A stretch of 44,793 bases of DNA, from positions 1-44,793 of the forward strand of contig NZ_LLYW01000007.1 in the NCBI RefSeq assembly GCF_001484195.1, written 5' to 3'. How positions within the stretch are numbered: position 1 is the stretch's first letter; each line of letters begins with the position of its first letter. A model generated the notes under the pieces. That model saw nothing but the letters and a program-made list of their open reading frames with translations. It was not told the DNA's origin and ran no database searches. The position numbers and the translations under genes were made by a program. Shown here piece after piece: positions 15,952 to 23,616 of this stretch. The DNA is from Thermococcus celericrescens. GTDB lineage: Archaea > Methanobacteriota_B > Thermococci > Thermococcales > Thermococcaceae.

Positions 15952-16860
15952 ATGGTCAGCGAGGAGAGGCTTAGGATACTGCTGGAAGACCTCGGCTCAA
16001 AATTCGTTAAAGATGACGTTCCAAAGATTCGGAGTGCGTTGCTGGCCCTTCGTAAGGTGAGTGAAATCCCGGTCTCCCGTCTCAACCCTTCGACGGGGTA
16101 TCATCCGGTGGTGATTTTCAAGAGGAGATTCGGAAGGATTCAAAAGGAGGTTCCCGTCTCCATCGTGGACCTGAAGGTTCTCAACAGATACAACATGCCC
16201 GGATGGCGGAGGGAGATTGAATTTTGGCTTGATAATGATGTGGCCCTTCAGGACAGCATCATGGGAATAGAGGCCCTCATGATAGGCGACCCCAGACAGC
16301 TGAACAGGCTGGGCGATGTCCTTCGTCGGATTCTTCAGCAGATGAACTACCGTCCGCGGAGGCTGATTCTCTTCTACAGCACAATCTACATGGACTTTGG
16401 AGCGGACAGGTACATTCAGATGGGCCTCCGCGGGGGAGACATGGAGCTGACGCTGATAAATATGAAATTAAGCGAGGCATCCAGCTACCTCGGAAGGGCC
16501 ATAACAGGTATAGACTCCTCGTTCGGCAACAAGAACATGGAGTTCTATAAGCTGCTTTTTGCATACGCGACTGAAACACGGAGCTCTTTTGACTGGTTTT
16601 TCCACAGATACATATACCCCCGGCTAAATCCGGAGCAGAAGGAGTTCTTTGAGGAGATGCAGGACTACAGGAACTTCCTCACCCTCCTCTACTCCTACAT
16701 GAACCGTCTCAACAAGGACCGGATTGGAACGGAGGTTGGCATAAGGGTCATCAGAAGGGCCAATCCAAAGAGACCGCTTGAAATAGGCATAGTGTTCACG
16801 AACCGGGGCATAGAGATAAGGAGGTACGCAAACAACGTCCAGATAAGCTTCATGGTGTGA
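15952..16860 (+). CDS. Uncharacterised soluble protein, 302 residues
   Basis: I do not recognise this family. ATG 15952 follows GGTGTGGTG. No signal peptide or membrane helix is seen. The middle is rich in Arg and aromatic residues (ILQQMNYRPRRLILFYSTIY). There is one conserved-looking segment, GADRYIQMGLRGGDMELTLIN, with no known catalytic motif. The stop overlaps a GTG ahead of the CPBP-type gene, so the two are co-transcribed. Confidence 0.65.
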   Translation: MVSEERLRILLEDLGSKFVKDDVPKIRSALLALRKVSEIPVSRLNPSTGYHPVVIFKRRFGRIQKEVPVSIVDLKVLNRYNMPGWRREIEFWLDNDVALQDSIMGIEALMIGDPRQLNRLGDVLRRILQQMNYRPRRLILFYSTIYMDFGADRYIQMGLRGGDMELTLINMKLSEASSYLGRAITGIDSSFGNKNMEFYKLLFAYATETRSSFDWFFHRYIYPRLNPEQKEFFEEMQDYRNFLTLLYSYMNRLNKDRIGTEVGIRVIRRANPKRPLEIGIVFTNRGIEIRRYANNVQISFMV

Positions 16861-16868
16861 GTGTCACT

Positions 16869-17471
16869 ATGAAACTCAGACGCAACCCGTACGTTCTCTA
16901 TGCACTCTCAATACCATTTATCCTCGCAGTCCGCTACAGCGGCGGCGGGCTCTTCCTCTGGGCGGGCTACAACCTCCTGTTCTACTTTGCCCTCCCCCTA
17001 GTCTTGGCGTATGCCCTAGGCTTCGAACGGGGGGAGCTGGGGGTTCAGGCGGGCAGGCTTTCTGAGTATCGGTGGGCCCTTTTCCTTTTCATTGCCACCA
17101 TCCCGCTGAGCCTCTACGGCACGACAATCCCGTCGATGAAGGAGTACTATCCAATATTTGAATACTCGGGACCGCTTGATTTCATCGTCAAGGAGCTGGC
17201 CGTTGGGGTCATAATGTTCGCCCACGAGGCGTTTTACAGGGGAATACTACTCTTTCCCCTTGCGAAGAGGAACGAGTGGCTCGGGATTCTGGCGCAGGAT
17301 GTTCCCTACGCCCTCGTCCACGTTGGAAAGCCAGGCATAGAGGTTCCCTATTCGTTCGTGGCGGGAATAGTCTTCGCCAAGCTCGACCTTCGGGCCGAGA
17401 GCTTTCTCCCCAGCTTTCTCCTTCACTGGCTCGGCTCGGTGCTCTTCGACGTCCTATGTGTCCTCCTATAG
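16869..17471 (+). CDS. CPBP-family intramembrane protease-like protein
   Basis: The product is 200 residues from ATG 16869, which has GGTGTGA at good spacing; a GTG at 16857 would add four residues. It has about six hydrophobic segments. The family motif EExxxRG appears as HEAFYRG in FAHEAFYRGILLFPL: the first Glu is His and the second Glu is kept. The later His-bearing helices DVPYALVHVGKPG and LLHWLGSVLFDV fit the CPBP (type II CAAX prenyl endopeptidase-like) fold. Since one acidic residue is replaced, activity is uncertain. Confidence 0.75.
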   Translation: MKLRRNPYVLYALSIPFILAVRYSGGGLFLWAGYNLLFYFALPLVLAYALGFERGELGVQAGRLSEYRWALFLFIATIPLSLYGTTIPSMKEYYPIFEYSGPLDFIVKELAVGVIMFAHEAFYRGILLFPLAKRNEWLGILAQDVPYALVHVGKPGIEVPYSFVAGIVFAKLDLRAESFLPSFLLHWLGSVLFDVLCVLL

Positions 17472-17508
17472 GCGAAATGGATATTAGGGATCAGTCCCAA
17501 GAGACCTT

Positions 17509-18261
17509 ATGCTCGGCGCCGAAGTGTACCTGAAGGGCCGGTACTGGGAGGTTGATCTCCTGCGCGGTATCGGAATAACGATGATGGTGGTCTCAAACTT
17601 TGTCACAGACCTCTGGCTCTTCCTCAACTACTCCGGGCACCGTACGTTCTGGTTTTCCTTCGCGGTTGCCACCGCCTCGATATTCGTCTTCACATCGGGT
17701 CTCTCATTCTGGATAAGCTATTCCCGAACGGTAAAGAGAAACCCCCAACCATACAGGAAGTATTTCCGACGCTTTCTCAAGCTCTTCGGCCTTGGTATGC
17801 TCATAACCCTCGTCACCTCCCTTCTCCCGGGCGAAATGACGATTCATTTTGGAATCCTCCACTTCCTCGGCGTGGCTACCCTGCTGGCGGTTCCTTTCTA
17901 TCGCTTTAGCAGGAAGAACGTCTTTTGGGCCTTCTTTTTCCTCTTCGGCCACCTCCTGGTAAGCAACCTCCACGACGGCCTCTGGCTCCTCCCCCTGGGC
18001 ATTACGCCCGAGAACTACTTCGCCCCCGATTATTTCCCGATTTTTCCCTGGTTCGGGGTGTACCTCCTGGGAATGACCGCTGGGAGCGTTTTCTACCCCG
18101 GAGGAACAAGAAAAATGCATCTTTCCCTGCCGCAGAGTCCCGCGATCCACTTCATAACCTTCGCGGGCAGGCACACGCTGGTTATTTACCTCCTCCACCA
18201 GCCGGTTCTCGTGGGCCTGCTTAGACTTATCCACGGTCCGATTCCGGGGCTTCCAATATAA
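17509..18261 (+). CDS. DUF1624/HGSNAT-like membrane acyltransferase
   Basis: The product is 250 residues. It has an N-terminal YWEVDLLRGIGITMMVVSNF segment with the RG/D pattern of the heparan-alpha-glucosaminide N-acetyltransferase catalytic family (DUF1624), an FTSGLSFWISYSRTVKR loop, then FGILHFLGVATLL and about six more membrane helices, ending in GRHTLVIYLLHQPVL. It would transfer acyl groups across the membrane to a sugar or lipid acceptor, which is unknown. ATG 17509 has no strong ribosome site; a GTG at 17524 is an alternative. It follows the CPBP gene by 37 bp. Confidence 0.8.
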   Translation: MLGAEVYLKGRYWEVDLLRGIGITMMVVSNFVTDLWLFLNYSGHRTFWFSFAVATASIFVFTSGLSFWISYSRTVKRNPQPYRKYFRRFLKLFGLGMLITLVTSLLPGEMTIHFGILHFLGVATLLAVPFYRFSRKNVFWAFFFLFGHLLVSNLHDGLWLLPLGITPENYFAPDYFPIFPWFGVYLLGMTAGSVFYPGGTRKMHLSLPQSPAIHFITFAGRHTLVIYLLHQPVLVGLLRLIHGPIPGLPI

Positions 18262-18265
18262 CCGG

Positions 18266-18278
18266 AAAATTTAAAAGG
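18266..18278 (+). promoter_or_regulatory. TATA box for leaderless transcript of the 18300 gene
   Basis: AAATTTAAAAGG is centred about 27 nt ahead of ATG 18300, and no ribosome site precedes that ATG, so the mRNA is probably leaderless. Confidence 0.5.
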
Positions 18279-18299
18279 TCAGTTCCAACTTTAAATCGT

Positions 18300-18926
18300 A
18301 TGAGAGTGGAAATCAGAGCCGTGCTAGATGATGACAACCCACAAGAGTGTATAAAGAAGGCCGCACTGGAGGCCATCGTGGACGAGGCGACGAGGGACGA
18401 GAACGATTTCGTGGGAAAGCTCTTCTCACCGGGCCTAGGCTACCGGCTTAGGGAATGTGCCAAGCCTAAGGCGGAGGTCGAGTTCTCCCTCGGTAGGTGG
18501 GTCGTGGTGAAGGGCCGGGCCGATTACCTCGGCTTCGTTGAGGGCCTGCTCTGCCTCCTCGCGTGGATTGACGGAAGGTTCAGAGACGCGCAGGAGATAG
18601 CCAACATCACAGGTGTAAAGCTCTCTGGCAGAGTCAGAGGAGGAAGGCTCGTTCACGAGTTCGGTACTGGAGATAGGACGGCCTTTGAGGTCAAGGATGG
18701 CGTTCTCGTTGCGGTTGGAGACGGTGATAGAAGAGAAATCCCAGTCAGCGGGGTGCAGAAGGAGATAATGGACTTTCTCCTCGGGCCGTTTCCGTGGGAT
18801 ATGGAAGAGCTGTGGGAAAGGTACTCTCCACTGGGACTGGAGCGGGAGTTCCTGCGCAATACAGCCCCGGTCAGGCTTCTCCTCAAGGTGGTCGGCTATG
18901 AAAGTAAACTGGAAGTTTGGGATTGA
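18300..18926 (+). CDS. Uncharacterised soluble protein, 208 residues
   Basis: I do not recognise this protein. It is acidic and has no signal peptide or membrane helix. It starts MRVEIRAVLDDDNPQECIKK and has an internal Gly/Arg segment (GVKLSGRVRGGRLVHEFGTG). The predicted promoter lies so close that translation probably starts on a leaderless message. It overlaps the next gene by 29 bp in another frame, so the two form a unit. Confidence 0.6.
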   Translation: MRVEIRAVLDDDNPQECIKKAALEAIVDEATRDENDFVGKLFSPGLGYRLRECAKPKAEVEFSLGRWVVVKGRADYLGFVEGLLCLLAWIDGRFRDAQEIANITGVKLSGRVRGGRLVHEFGTGDRTAFEVKDGVLVAVGDGDRREIPVSGVQKEIMDFLLGPFPWDMEELWERYSPLGLEREFLRNTAPVRLLLKVVGYESKLEVWD

Positions 18927-20034
18927 CAGGGGGACACTCCTTTATAATCTTAAGGGACTCCTGGAGAGTGGGGACATTGAATATTACCGCTCATCGATTT
19001 TGCAGGATAGGGATTACATTCTGATCGGCAGAGAAGTGCCCCTCTTCTCGGCAGACTGCGGCATTCTGAGAGCCACTGAGGAGATGGCGGCCTTCAATTT
19101 CTCCCTCCTTGGAATTAGTGGCTCCGCCGAACCAATCGAACTCCGGACGGGGCGCGTTGATGATTCACCCTACCTCCGCGCCCTCACAGGGGGAAACCTA
19201 GAGCCGTTCTTCGACGAGCATTCGGTACTTGACCTCGGCTCCTACGATCCCTTCATAGGCCTCCATCTTGTTCCGGACGGTGAGAGAATCCACGTCCTCT
19301 CGCTGGAATGGTACGGCCCGCACCAGTGGGTGTACGATGAAGTTCCGGTCGATGAGTGGCTCGACAGCACGGTTAGATTCATCGCAATGGCAGTTAGAGA
19401 TATGGAGGCAATGAGGGAAACCCTCCTCCGTTTCGGCTACTCAAACTACCCCCGGATTCTCGGCCGGGCCAAAGCTTTACTGCGCCTCCTGCTTGACGCT
19501 CACCCGGTCGACATCGATGCCTTACCCCCTGCCTACGCCCCCTGGGAGGTGGAGGAGATTTCTCGGCTGACTTCAATGCTCCTTGCCAGGGACAGCGTTG
19601 ATGGTGCGCTGGAGGTGATATCAACTCTCAGGAATCCAAACCATTTCCTCACGGCGGTCTTTGAGATAGGCTCCGAAGTGCCATTCAGTGTGGTGGAGGA
19701 GTTCTACCGCAGTTTGCCCATGGAATACAGGGGGAAAGCTATGGCACATCTGGTTTACAGGATTACCTGGGGAGGACTCTACGACGAGGGGCTGAAACTG
19801 GCGGAGGAAATCGGAAGCGATGAGGCGTACCATTCCGCCGCCATAGCGCTTATTAACTCCGGACTTCACGAGGCCGCTCTGAGAACGGCGGAAAGAATCG
19901 AAAACCGGTGGCGCAGGGGAAAGGTTCTCCTCAAAATTTATTTCGAGCGGCCGGAGCTGGCTGAGGAGATAAAGGAGAGAGCGCCGGAGCACGTGAGGGT
20001 CTTCATCGAGGAGAGGGAGAAAGTAGAACCTTGA
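18898..20034 (+). CDS. Uncharacterised protein with helical-repeat C-terminal half, 378 residues
   Basis: ATG 18898 is preceded by AGGTGGT inside the end of the upstream gene. The first 180 residues look globular. From about 190 on, the protein is built of helical pairs with repeating Ala/Leu/Glu patterns (SMLLARDSVDGALEVISTL, AHLVYRITWGGLYDEGLKLA, AIALINSGLHEAALRTAERI), resembling TPR-like repeats. This would suit a scaffold. It overlaps the convergent thiD gene by 32 bp at the 3' end. Confidence 0.65.
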   Translation: MKVNWKFGIDRGTLLYNLKGLLESGDIEYYRSSILQDRDYILIGREVPLFSADCGILRATEEMAAFNFSLLGISGSAEPIELRTGRVDDSPYLRALTGGNLEPFFDEHSVLDLGSYDPFIGLHLVPDGERIHVLSLEWYGPHQWVYDEVPVDEWLDSTVRFIAMAVRDMEAMRETLLRFGYSNYPRILGRAKALLRLLLDAHPVDIDALPPAYAPWEVEEISRLTSMLLARDSVDGALEVISTLRNPNHFLTAVFEIGSEVPFSVVEEFYRSLPMEYRGKAMAHLVYRITWGGLYDEGLKLAEEIGSDEAYHSAAIALINSGLHEAALRTAERIENRWRRGKVLLKIYFERPELAEEIKERAPEHVRVFIEEREKVEP

Positions 20035-21298
20035 CCCTCTCCACCACCTCCTGCGCGTCCCTTCCAAAGATTAGGGCCATTGGCTCCTTGCCCCAGTCCC
20101 CGAGGTGGTATATTACGTCGGGCCTTTTTTCTGCCCTTCTTACGGCAGTTTCTATGCCCCATTCCATCGTTCCTCTCTTGGCCCTCTTTACCTCCTCAGG
20201 CTCCTCCCGCCTGTCGTAGAAGGAAACCGCTAGGCCGAGCTTTTTAGCCCGCGCTATCAGCCCTTCCGAATAGCGCAGGTTCAGGACGGCCCGGACTTCT
20301 GGGTAGAACTCGCGCATCTTAAGCAAAGCCCTCTTCAAGTGGTCGCTGGCGTTAAGTTCCACCGGGCCAACGGGCTTAACCGTTTTCCCGTAGCGGACGA
20401 TTCTGCCCTTGACGGCGAAGACCTCGCCGAGGGGGGTTGCCAAGGCGAAGTTCGTCCCGACTTCTGGAACGTGAGGGTTGAGCCTCTCACCGAGCTTCAC
20501 CAGCTCTTCAATGGCCTTCTCAAGCTCTTCCCTCGCCCTCCAGCGGTAAGTGTCCCTCTGGAGCTTCCAGAGTGGATTGACTGCCTTTGCTTCGGCCTTT
20601 GAGAACCCTATGGCGCCTTCGACGAAGCTCTTAGCATTTTTCACTGCCTCTGGAAGCTCAAACTCCTTCGCCAGAAAAGCGGCCAAGGCCGAGGAGAATG
20701 CACAGCCCGTCCCATGGGTGAAGCCCCCAACCCTTTCCCCGGGAAACTTGAAGAACTCTCCCCGCCAGTAGAGGAGATCGGTTAGGTTCAGGTGGCCGCC
20801 TTTGACGATTACCGCCTCAGCTTTCAGAGTTTGGGCGATGAACCTGGCGGATTCCTTCATATCCTCGAGGGAGTGGATTTTAAGACCGCTTAGAGCTTCG
20901 GCCTCCGGGACGTTTGGGGTAACTATTGAGCCCTCCACGAGGACCTTGAGCGACTCAATGTCGTCAATGAGTCTCTCACCGGTGCTCGAAGCCATCACTG
21001 GGTCGAAGACCCTTGTTAAGCCCTCCGTCTCCTTGGCGACGACCTTGGCTATCTCCCCGCTCCCAAGCATGCCCACTTTGACTGCCTTGATATCGAAATG
21101 CCCCCTAACGGCCCGTATCTGCTCCCGTACTACCTCAGGGGGGAGGGGGTGATAGTCCTTCACTTCCCCCGGGTTCTGGTAGGTAACCGAAGTGAGAACC
21201 GGGAGCGGGTGCTCCTCTAAAGCCGAGACCGTCTCGATGTCCGCTTTTAGACCCGCTCCACCGCCGGTGTCGAGGCCCGCTATTATCAAGACGGCCAT
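20003..21298 (-). CDS. thiD: Bifunctional HMP(-P) kinase ThiD fused to thiamine-phosphate synthase ThiN
   Basis: The product is 431 residues from ATG 21298, chosen because GGGGGTG lies 6 nt ahead. Residues 1-250 are ThiD (PfkB-like): GLDTGGGAGLKADIETV, VTPNVPEAEALSG, and anion hole GTGCAFSSALA. It phosphorylates hydroxymethylpyrimidine twice to HMP-PP. Residues about 260-431 are ThiN (VGTNFALATPLGEV, AVLNLRYSEGL, YHLGDWGKEPM), which joins HMP-PP to thiazole phosphate in organisms lacking ThiE. Here a ThiE gene lies directly upstream, so the last step appears duplicated. It is the last gene of the thi4-thiM-thiE-thiDN operon. Confidence 0.95.
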   Translation of the reverse strand: MAVLIIAGLDTGGGAGLKADIETVSALEEHPLPVLTSVTYQNPGEVKDYHPLPPEVVREQIRAVRGHFDIKAVKVGMLGSGEIAKVVAKETEGLTRVFDPVMASSTGERLIDDIESLKVLVEGSIVTPNVPEAEALSGLKIHSLEDMKESARFIAQTLKAEAVIVKGGHLNLTDLLYWRGEFFKFPGERVGGFTHGTGCAFSSALAAFLAKEFELPEAVKNAKSFVEGAIGFSKAEAKAVNPLWKLQRDTYRWRAREELEKAIEELVKLGERLNPHVPEVGTNFALATPLGEVFAVKGRIVRYGKTVKPVGPVELNASDHLKRALLKMREFYPEVRAVLNLRYSEGLIARAKKLGLAVSFYDRREEPEEVKRAKRGTMEWGIETAVRRAEKRPDVIYHLGDWGKEPMALIFGRDAQEVVERVKVLLSPSPR

Positions 21299-21299
21299 G

Positions 21300-21917
21300 T
21301 CAAACACCCCCAACAACGTTTTTCAGTTCTTGAGTGGCTTTTTTGACGTCGGGGCCACACATAACGGTGGAGATGACCGCCACGCCGTCCACACCCGTCT
21401 TCATGACCTCCCCCGCGTTCTCCTGGGTTATTCCCCCTATGGCAACCACAGGAATGCTGACCCTTTTGACTATCTCCCTGAGGCCCCCAAGCCCCAATAC
21501 CCGGGCTTTCGGCTTTGTGGGGGTTGAAAAAACCGCCCCCGCTCCCAGATAATCGGCCCCAAGCTCTTCCGCCTTCAGGGCCTCATCCACACTGTAAACG
21601 GAGGCACCCACTATGAGGTTGGGCGCAACATTCTTTGCCACCTCTATTGGTATGTCTCCAGGCCCCAGCTGAACACCGTCCGCATCGAGGGCAATGGCCA
21701 GGTCTATCCTGTCGTCAACGAAGAAGAGGGCCCCATATTCCCGGGTCAGCTTTCTTATCTCCCTTCCCGCGAGATAGGCTTCCCTTGCGGTAACACTTTT
21801 TGCTCTGAGCTGGATTGATGTGGCGCCTCCTTCAAGGGCCTCCCTGACGCGCCGAACCTCCTCCCTATCCCCGCGGGCTGTAATAACATAAAGGCGGAGG
21901 GCCTTGCGGAGCCCCAA
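21300..21917 (-). CDS. thiE: Thiamine-phosphate synthase ThiE
   Basis: The product is 205 residues, a TIM barrel that couples HMP-PP and hydroxyethylthiazole phosphate. The motifs are SIQLRAKS, GVQLGPGDIP, DYLGAGAVFSTPTKP and IPVVAIGGI. The start is a TTG at 21917 with a strong GGGGGGT 6 nt ahead. It begins 2 bp after the thiM stop and ends just before thiD, so it is translationally coupled in the operon. Confidence 0.95.
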   Translation of the reverse strand: MGLRKALRLYVITARGDREEVRRVREALEGGATSIQLRAKSVTAREAYLAGREIRKLTREYGALFFVDDRIDLAIALDADGVQLGPGDIPIEVAKNVAPNLIVGASVYSVDEALKAEELGADYLGAGAVFSTPTKPKARVLGLGGLREIVKRVSIPVVAIGGITQENAGEVMKTGVDGVAVISTVMCGPDVKKATQELKNVVGGV

Positions 21918-21918
21918 C

Positions 21919-22710
21919 TCAAACCCCCCTTACCTTCGCCATCCTGACTACAGTCTCTGGGTCTATGGCGTAGAGGTAGTCGTAGAGCTTAACGTGGAAC
22001 GTGCCCGGGTACTTGGCCTCGCTCGCAAGCTCCGCCGCGACCTCAAAGGTCACGAGGGCCGAGACCGCCGCCTTCAGGGGCTCCTCTACCGCAAGGAATG
22101 CCCCGGTGATAGCGGTTGCCATACACCCCGTTCCGGTGACATTCCCAAGGAGCTCATGGCCGTTTTCCACGACATAGGTCCTTTTTCCGTCGCTTACAAA
22201 GTCCACCGGACCTGTCACCGCCACGACCGTTCCGAACTCCCCGGCGGCCCTCTCGGCGAGCTGGCTCGCAGACTCAAGGGAGTATTCGGCGGAATCAACG
22301 CCCCTCGTCTTCCCGTGCTCTCCGAGGAGGGCAGAAATCTCCCCAAAATTTCCCCTGATAACGGAGATATCGCCCATCTCAAGGAGCTTCATGGCGGTTG
22401 ATGTCCTCAGTTTCGTCGCCCCTGCTCCGACGGGGTCGAGCACAACGGGCTTTCCAAGCTCGGAAGCCGCTTTAACTGCTTTTTCCATCGAGGCTATCCA
22501 GGGGGGAGAGAGGGTGCCTATGTTTATCACAAGCGAATCCGCTATGGATACCATCTCCCCGACCTCTTCAAGGGCATGCGCCATAACCGGTGACGCCCCA
22601 AGGGCGAGGAGGGCGTTGGCGGTCTCGTTCATGACTACGTAGTTGGTGATGTTGTGGACGAGGGGCCTCTTCTCTCTCACTTTTCTGAGGGCGTCTCCAA
22701 CCCACTCCAT
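21919..22710 (-). CDS. thiM: Hydroxyethylthiazole kinase ThiM
   Basis: The product is 263 residues. It phosphorylates 4-methyl-5-hydroxyethylthiazole, a salvage step feeding ThiE/ThiN. The motifs are PLVHNITNYVVMNETANALL, GASPVMAHALEEV, VLDPVGAGATKLRT and the ATP/anion-hole segment VTGTGCMATAITGAF with its catalytic Cys. ATG follows GGGGAGGGGTTGAG. It begins 2 bp after the thi4 stop. Confidence 0.95.
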   Translation of the reverse strand: MEWVGDALRKVREKRPLVHNITNYVVMNETANALLALGASPVMAHALEEVGEMVSIADSLVINIGTLSPPWIASMEKAVKAASELGKPVVLDPVGAGATKLRTSTAMKLLEMGDISVIRGNFGEISALLGEHGKTRGVDSAEYSLESASQLAERAAGEFGTVVAVTGPVDFVSDGKRTYVVENGHELLGNVTGTGCMATAITGAFLAVEEPLKAAVSALVTFEVAAELASEAKYPGTFHVKLYDYLYAIDPETVVRMAKVRGV

Positions 22711-22711
22711 C

Positions 22712-23470
22712 TCAACCCCTCCCCAGCTTTTCGAGAATTTCGAAGGCCGCTTTCCTCCCGCTCAGGAACATGCCGCCGAATATCGGGCCCATTCTCGGGG
22801 CACCGCTTATTGCGTTTGCGGCCATTCCGGTGACGTAGAGGCCCGGGAAGATTTCCCGCGTGTGTTTAACGGTCAGCTCCTCCCCCTTCTCGGCCCACAT
22901 CGGCCCCTCGCCGGGAACCTCAATGAGGCCCCTCTTAACGAGGTGCTGACTTATCTGCGCCCCGTGGCCCGTCGAATCGATTACAAACTTCGCCTCGACG
23001 GTGAGCGGGTCCACGTGGAGGCCCGTCATGAGAATCGGCGTCCAGTTGATTACAACCCCGGCCACGCGGTCGTCCTTCAGGACCAAATCCTCAACCTCAA
23101 TCATGTTGAAGAAGCGCACGCCGGCTTTAACGGCCTGGCTCGCTATTGTGGTTGCGGTCTCTATCGCGTCTGCGACGTAGAGACCGTTTTTGAAGGGCTT
23201 GTACGTTATTCCAAACTCGTTGAGGATTTCTTTAGCTTCTTCCTGAACGACTATCCTGTTGAAGCCCATCGCACCGCCCCAAATTCCGCCGCCGATTGAG
23301 AGCTTCTTCTCGAATATCGCAACCTTTGCCCCGTTCTTGGCGAGGTAGTAGCCGGCGACCATTCCGGAGGGGCCCGCGCCGACTATCGCCACGTCAAGGC
23401 TCAAACTCTCAAGAAGCTCCTCCGTGTAGGCCTCTATTATCGCCCTGCTTATCTCCATCTCCCTCAGCAT
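22712..23470 (-). CDS. thi4: Thi4-type thiazole synthase, catalytic (His in place of Cys)
   Basis: The product is 252 residues and makes the adenylated thiazole moiety from NAD, glycine and sulfur. It has an N-terminal FAD/NAD-type dinucleotide fold (VAIVGAGPSGMVAGYYLA), EKKLSIGGGIWGG, and a C-terminal VTGMAANAISGAPRMGPIFG. Yeast Thi4 gives up the sulfur of a Cys in a GHDGPFGAFCAKR segment. Here the same place reads GHGAQISQHLVKR, so a His replaces it. This points to the archaeal type that uses free sulfide and turns over repeatedly. ATG 23470 has GGGTG 6 nt ahead; ATG 23476 has none in range. Confidence 0.95.
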   Translation of the reverse strand: MLREMEISRAIIEAYTEELLESLSLDVAIVGAGPSGMVAGYYLAKNGAKVAIFEKKLSIGGGIWGGAMGFNRIVVQEEAKEILNEFGITYKPFKNGLYVADAIETATTIASQAVKAGVRFFNMIEVEDLVLKDDRVAGVVINWTPILMTGLHVDPLTVEAKFVIDSTGHGAQISQHLVKRGLIEVPGEGPMWAEKGEELTVKHTREIFPGLYVTGMAANAISGAPRMGPIFGGMFLSGRKAAFEILEKLGRG

Positions 23471-23480
23471 CTCCATCACC

Positions 23481-23543
23481 CAAAACCTTTTAAGCCGCAC
23501 TCAAAACTAAGTTTTGAAATTTAAAAACTTTGTTATAAACGGG
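23481..23543. repeat. Left copy of the duplicated thi4/thiC control region
   Basis: From 23487 a 57-bp block matches 25273-25329 with five mismatches; the last half includes 28 identical bases. It contains a CCTTTTAAG TATA-like element, the perfect inverted repeat CAAAACT-A-AGTTTTG (23502-23516) and, on the minus strand, GTTTTTAAATTTC, the likely TATA box of thi4 (transcript start near 23496). Both copies have the same orientation. Confidence 0.85.
23502..23516. promoter_or_regulatory. Candidate thiamine-repressor operator at thi4
   Basis: CAAAACT-A-AGTTTTG is a perfect 7-bp inverted repeat sitting between the thi4 TATA box and its transcript start. The same repeat with one central change stands ahead of thiC. 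Thermococcales are thought to control thiamine genes with ThiR, so this is a candidate site; the assignment is inference. Confidence 0.5.
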
Positions 23544-23616
23544 TTTTAAAAATCAGCTTTAGGCCATAAACCTACAGAAGGAGCTAAGAGGATCATAAAA
23601 TCAAAAAGAGCGGAAA

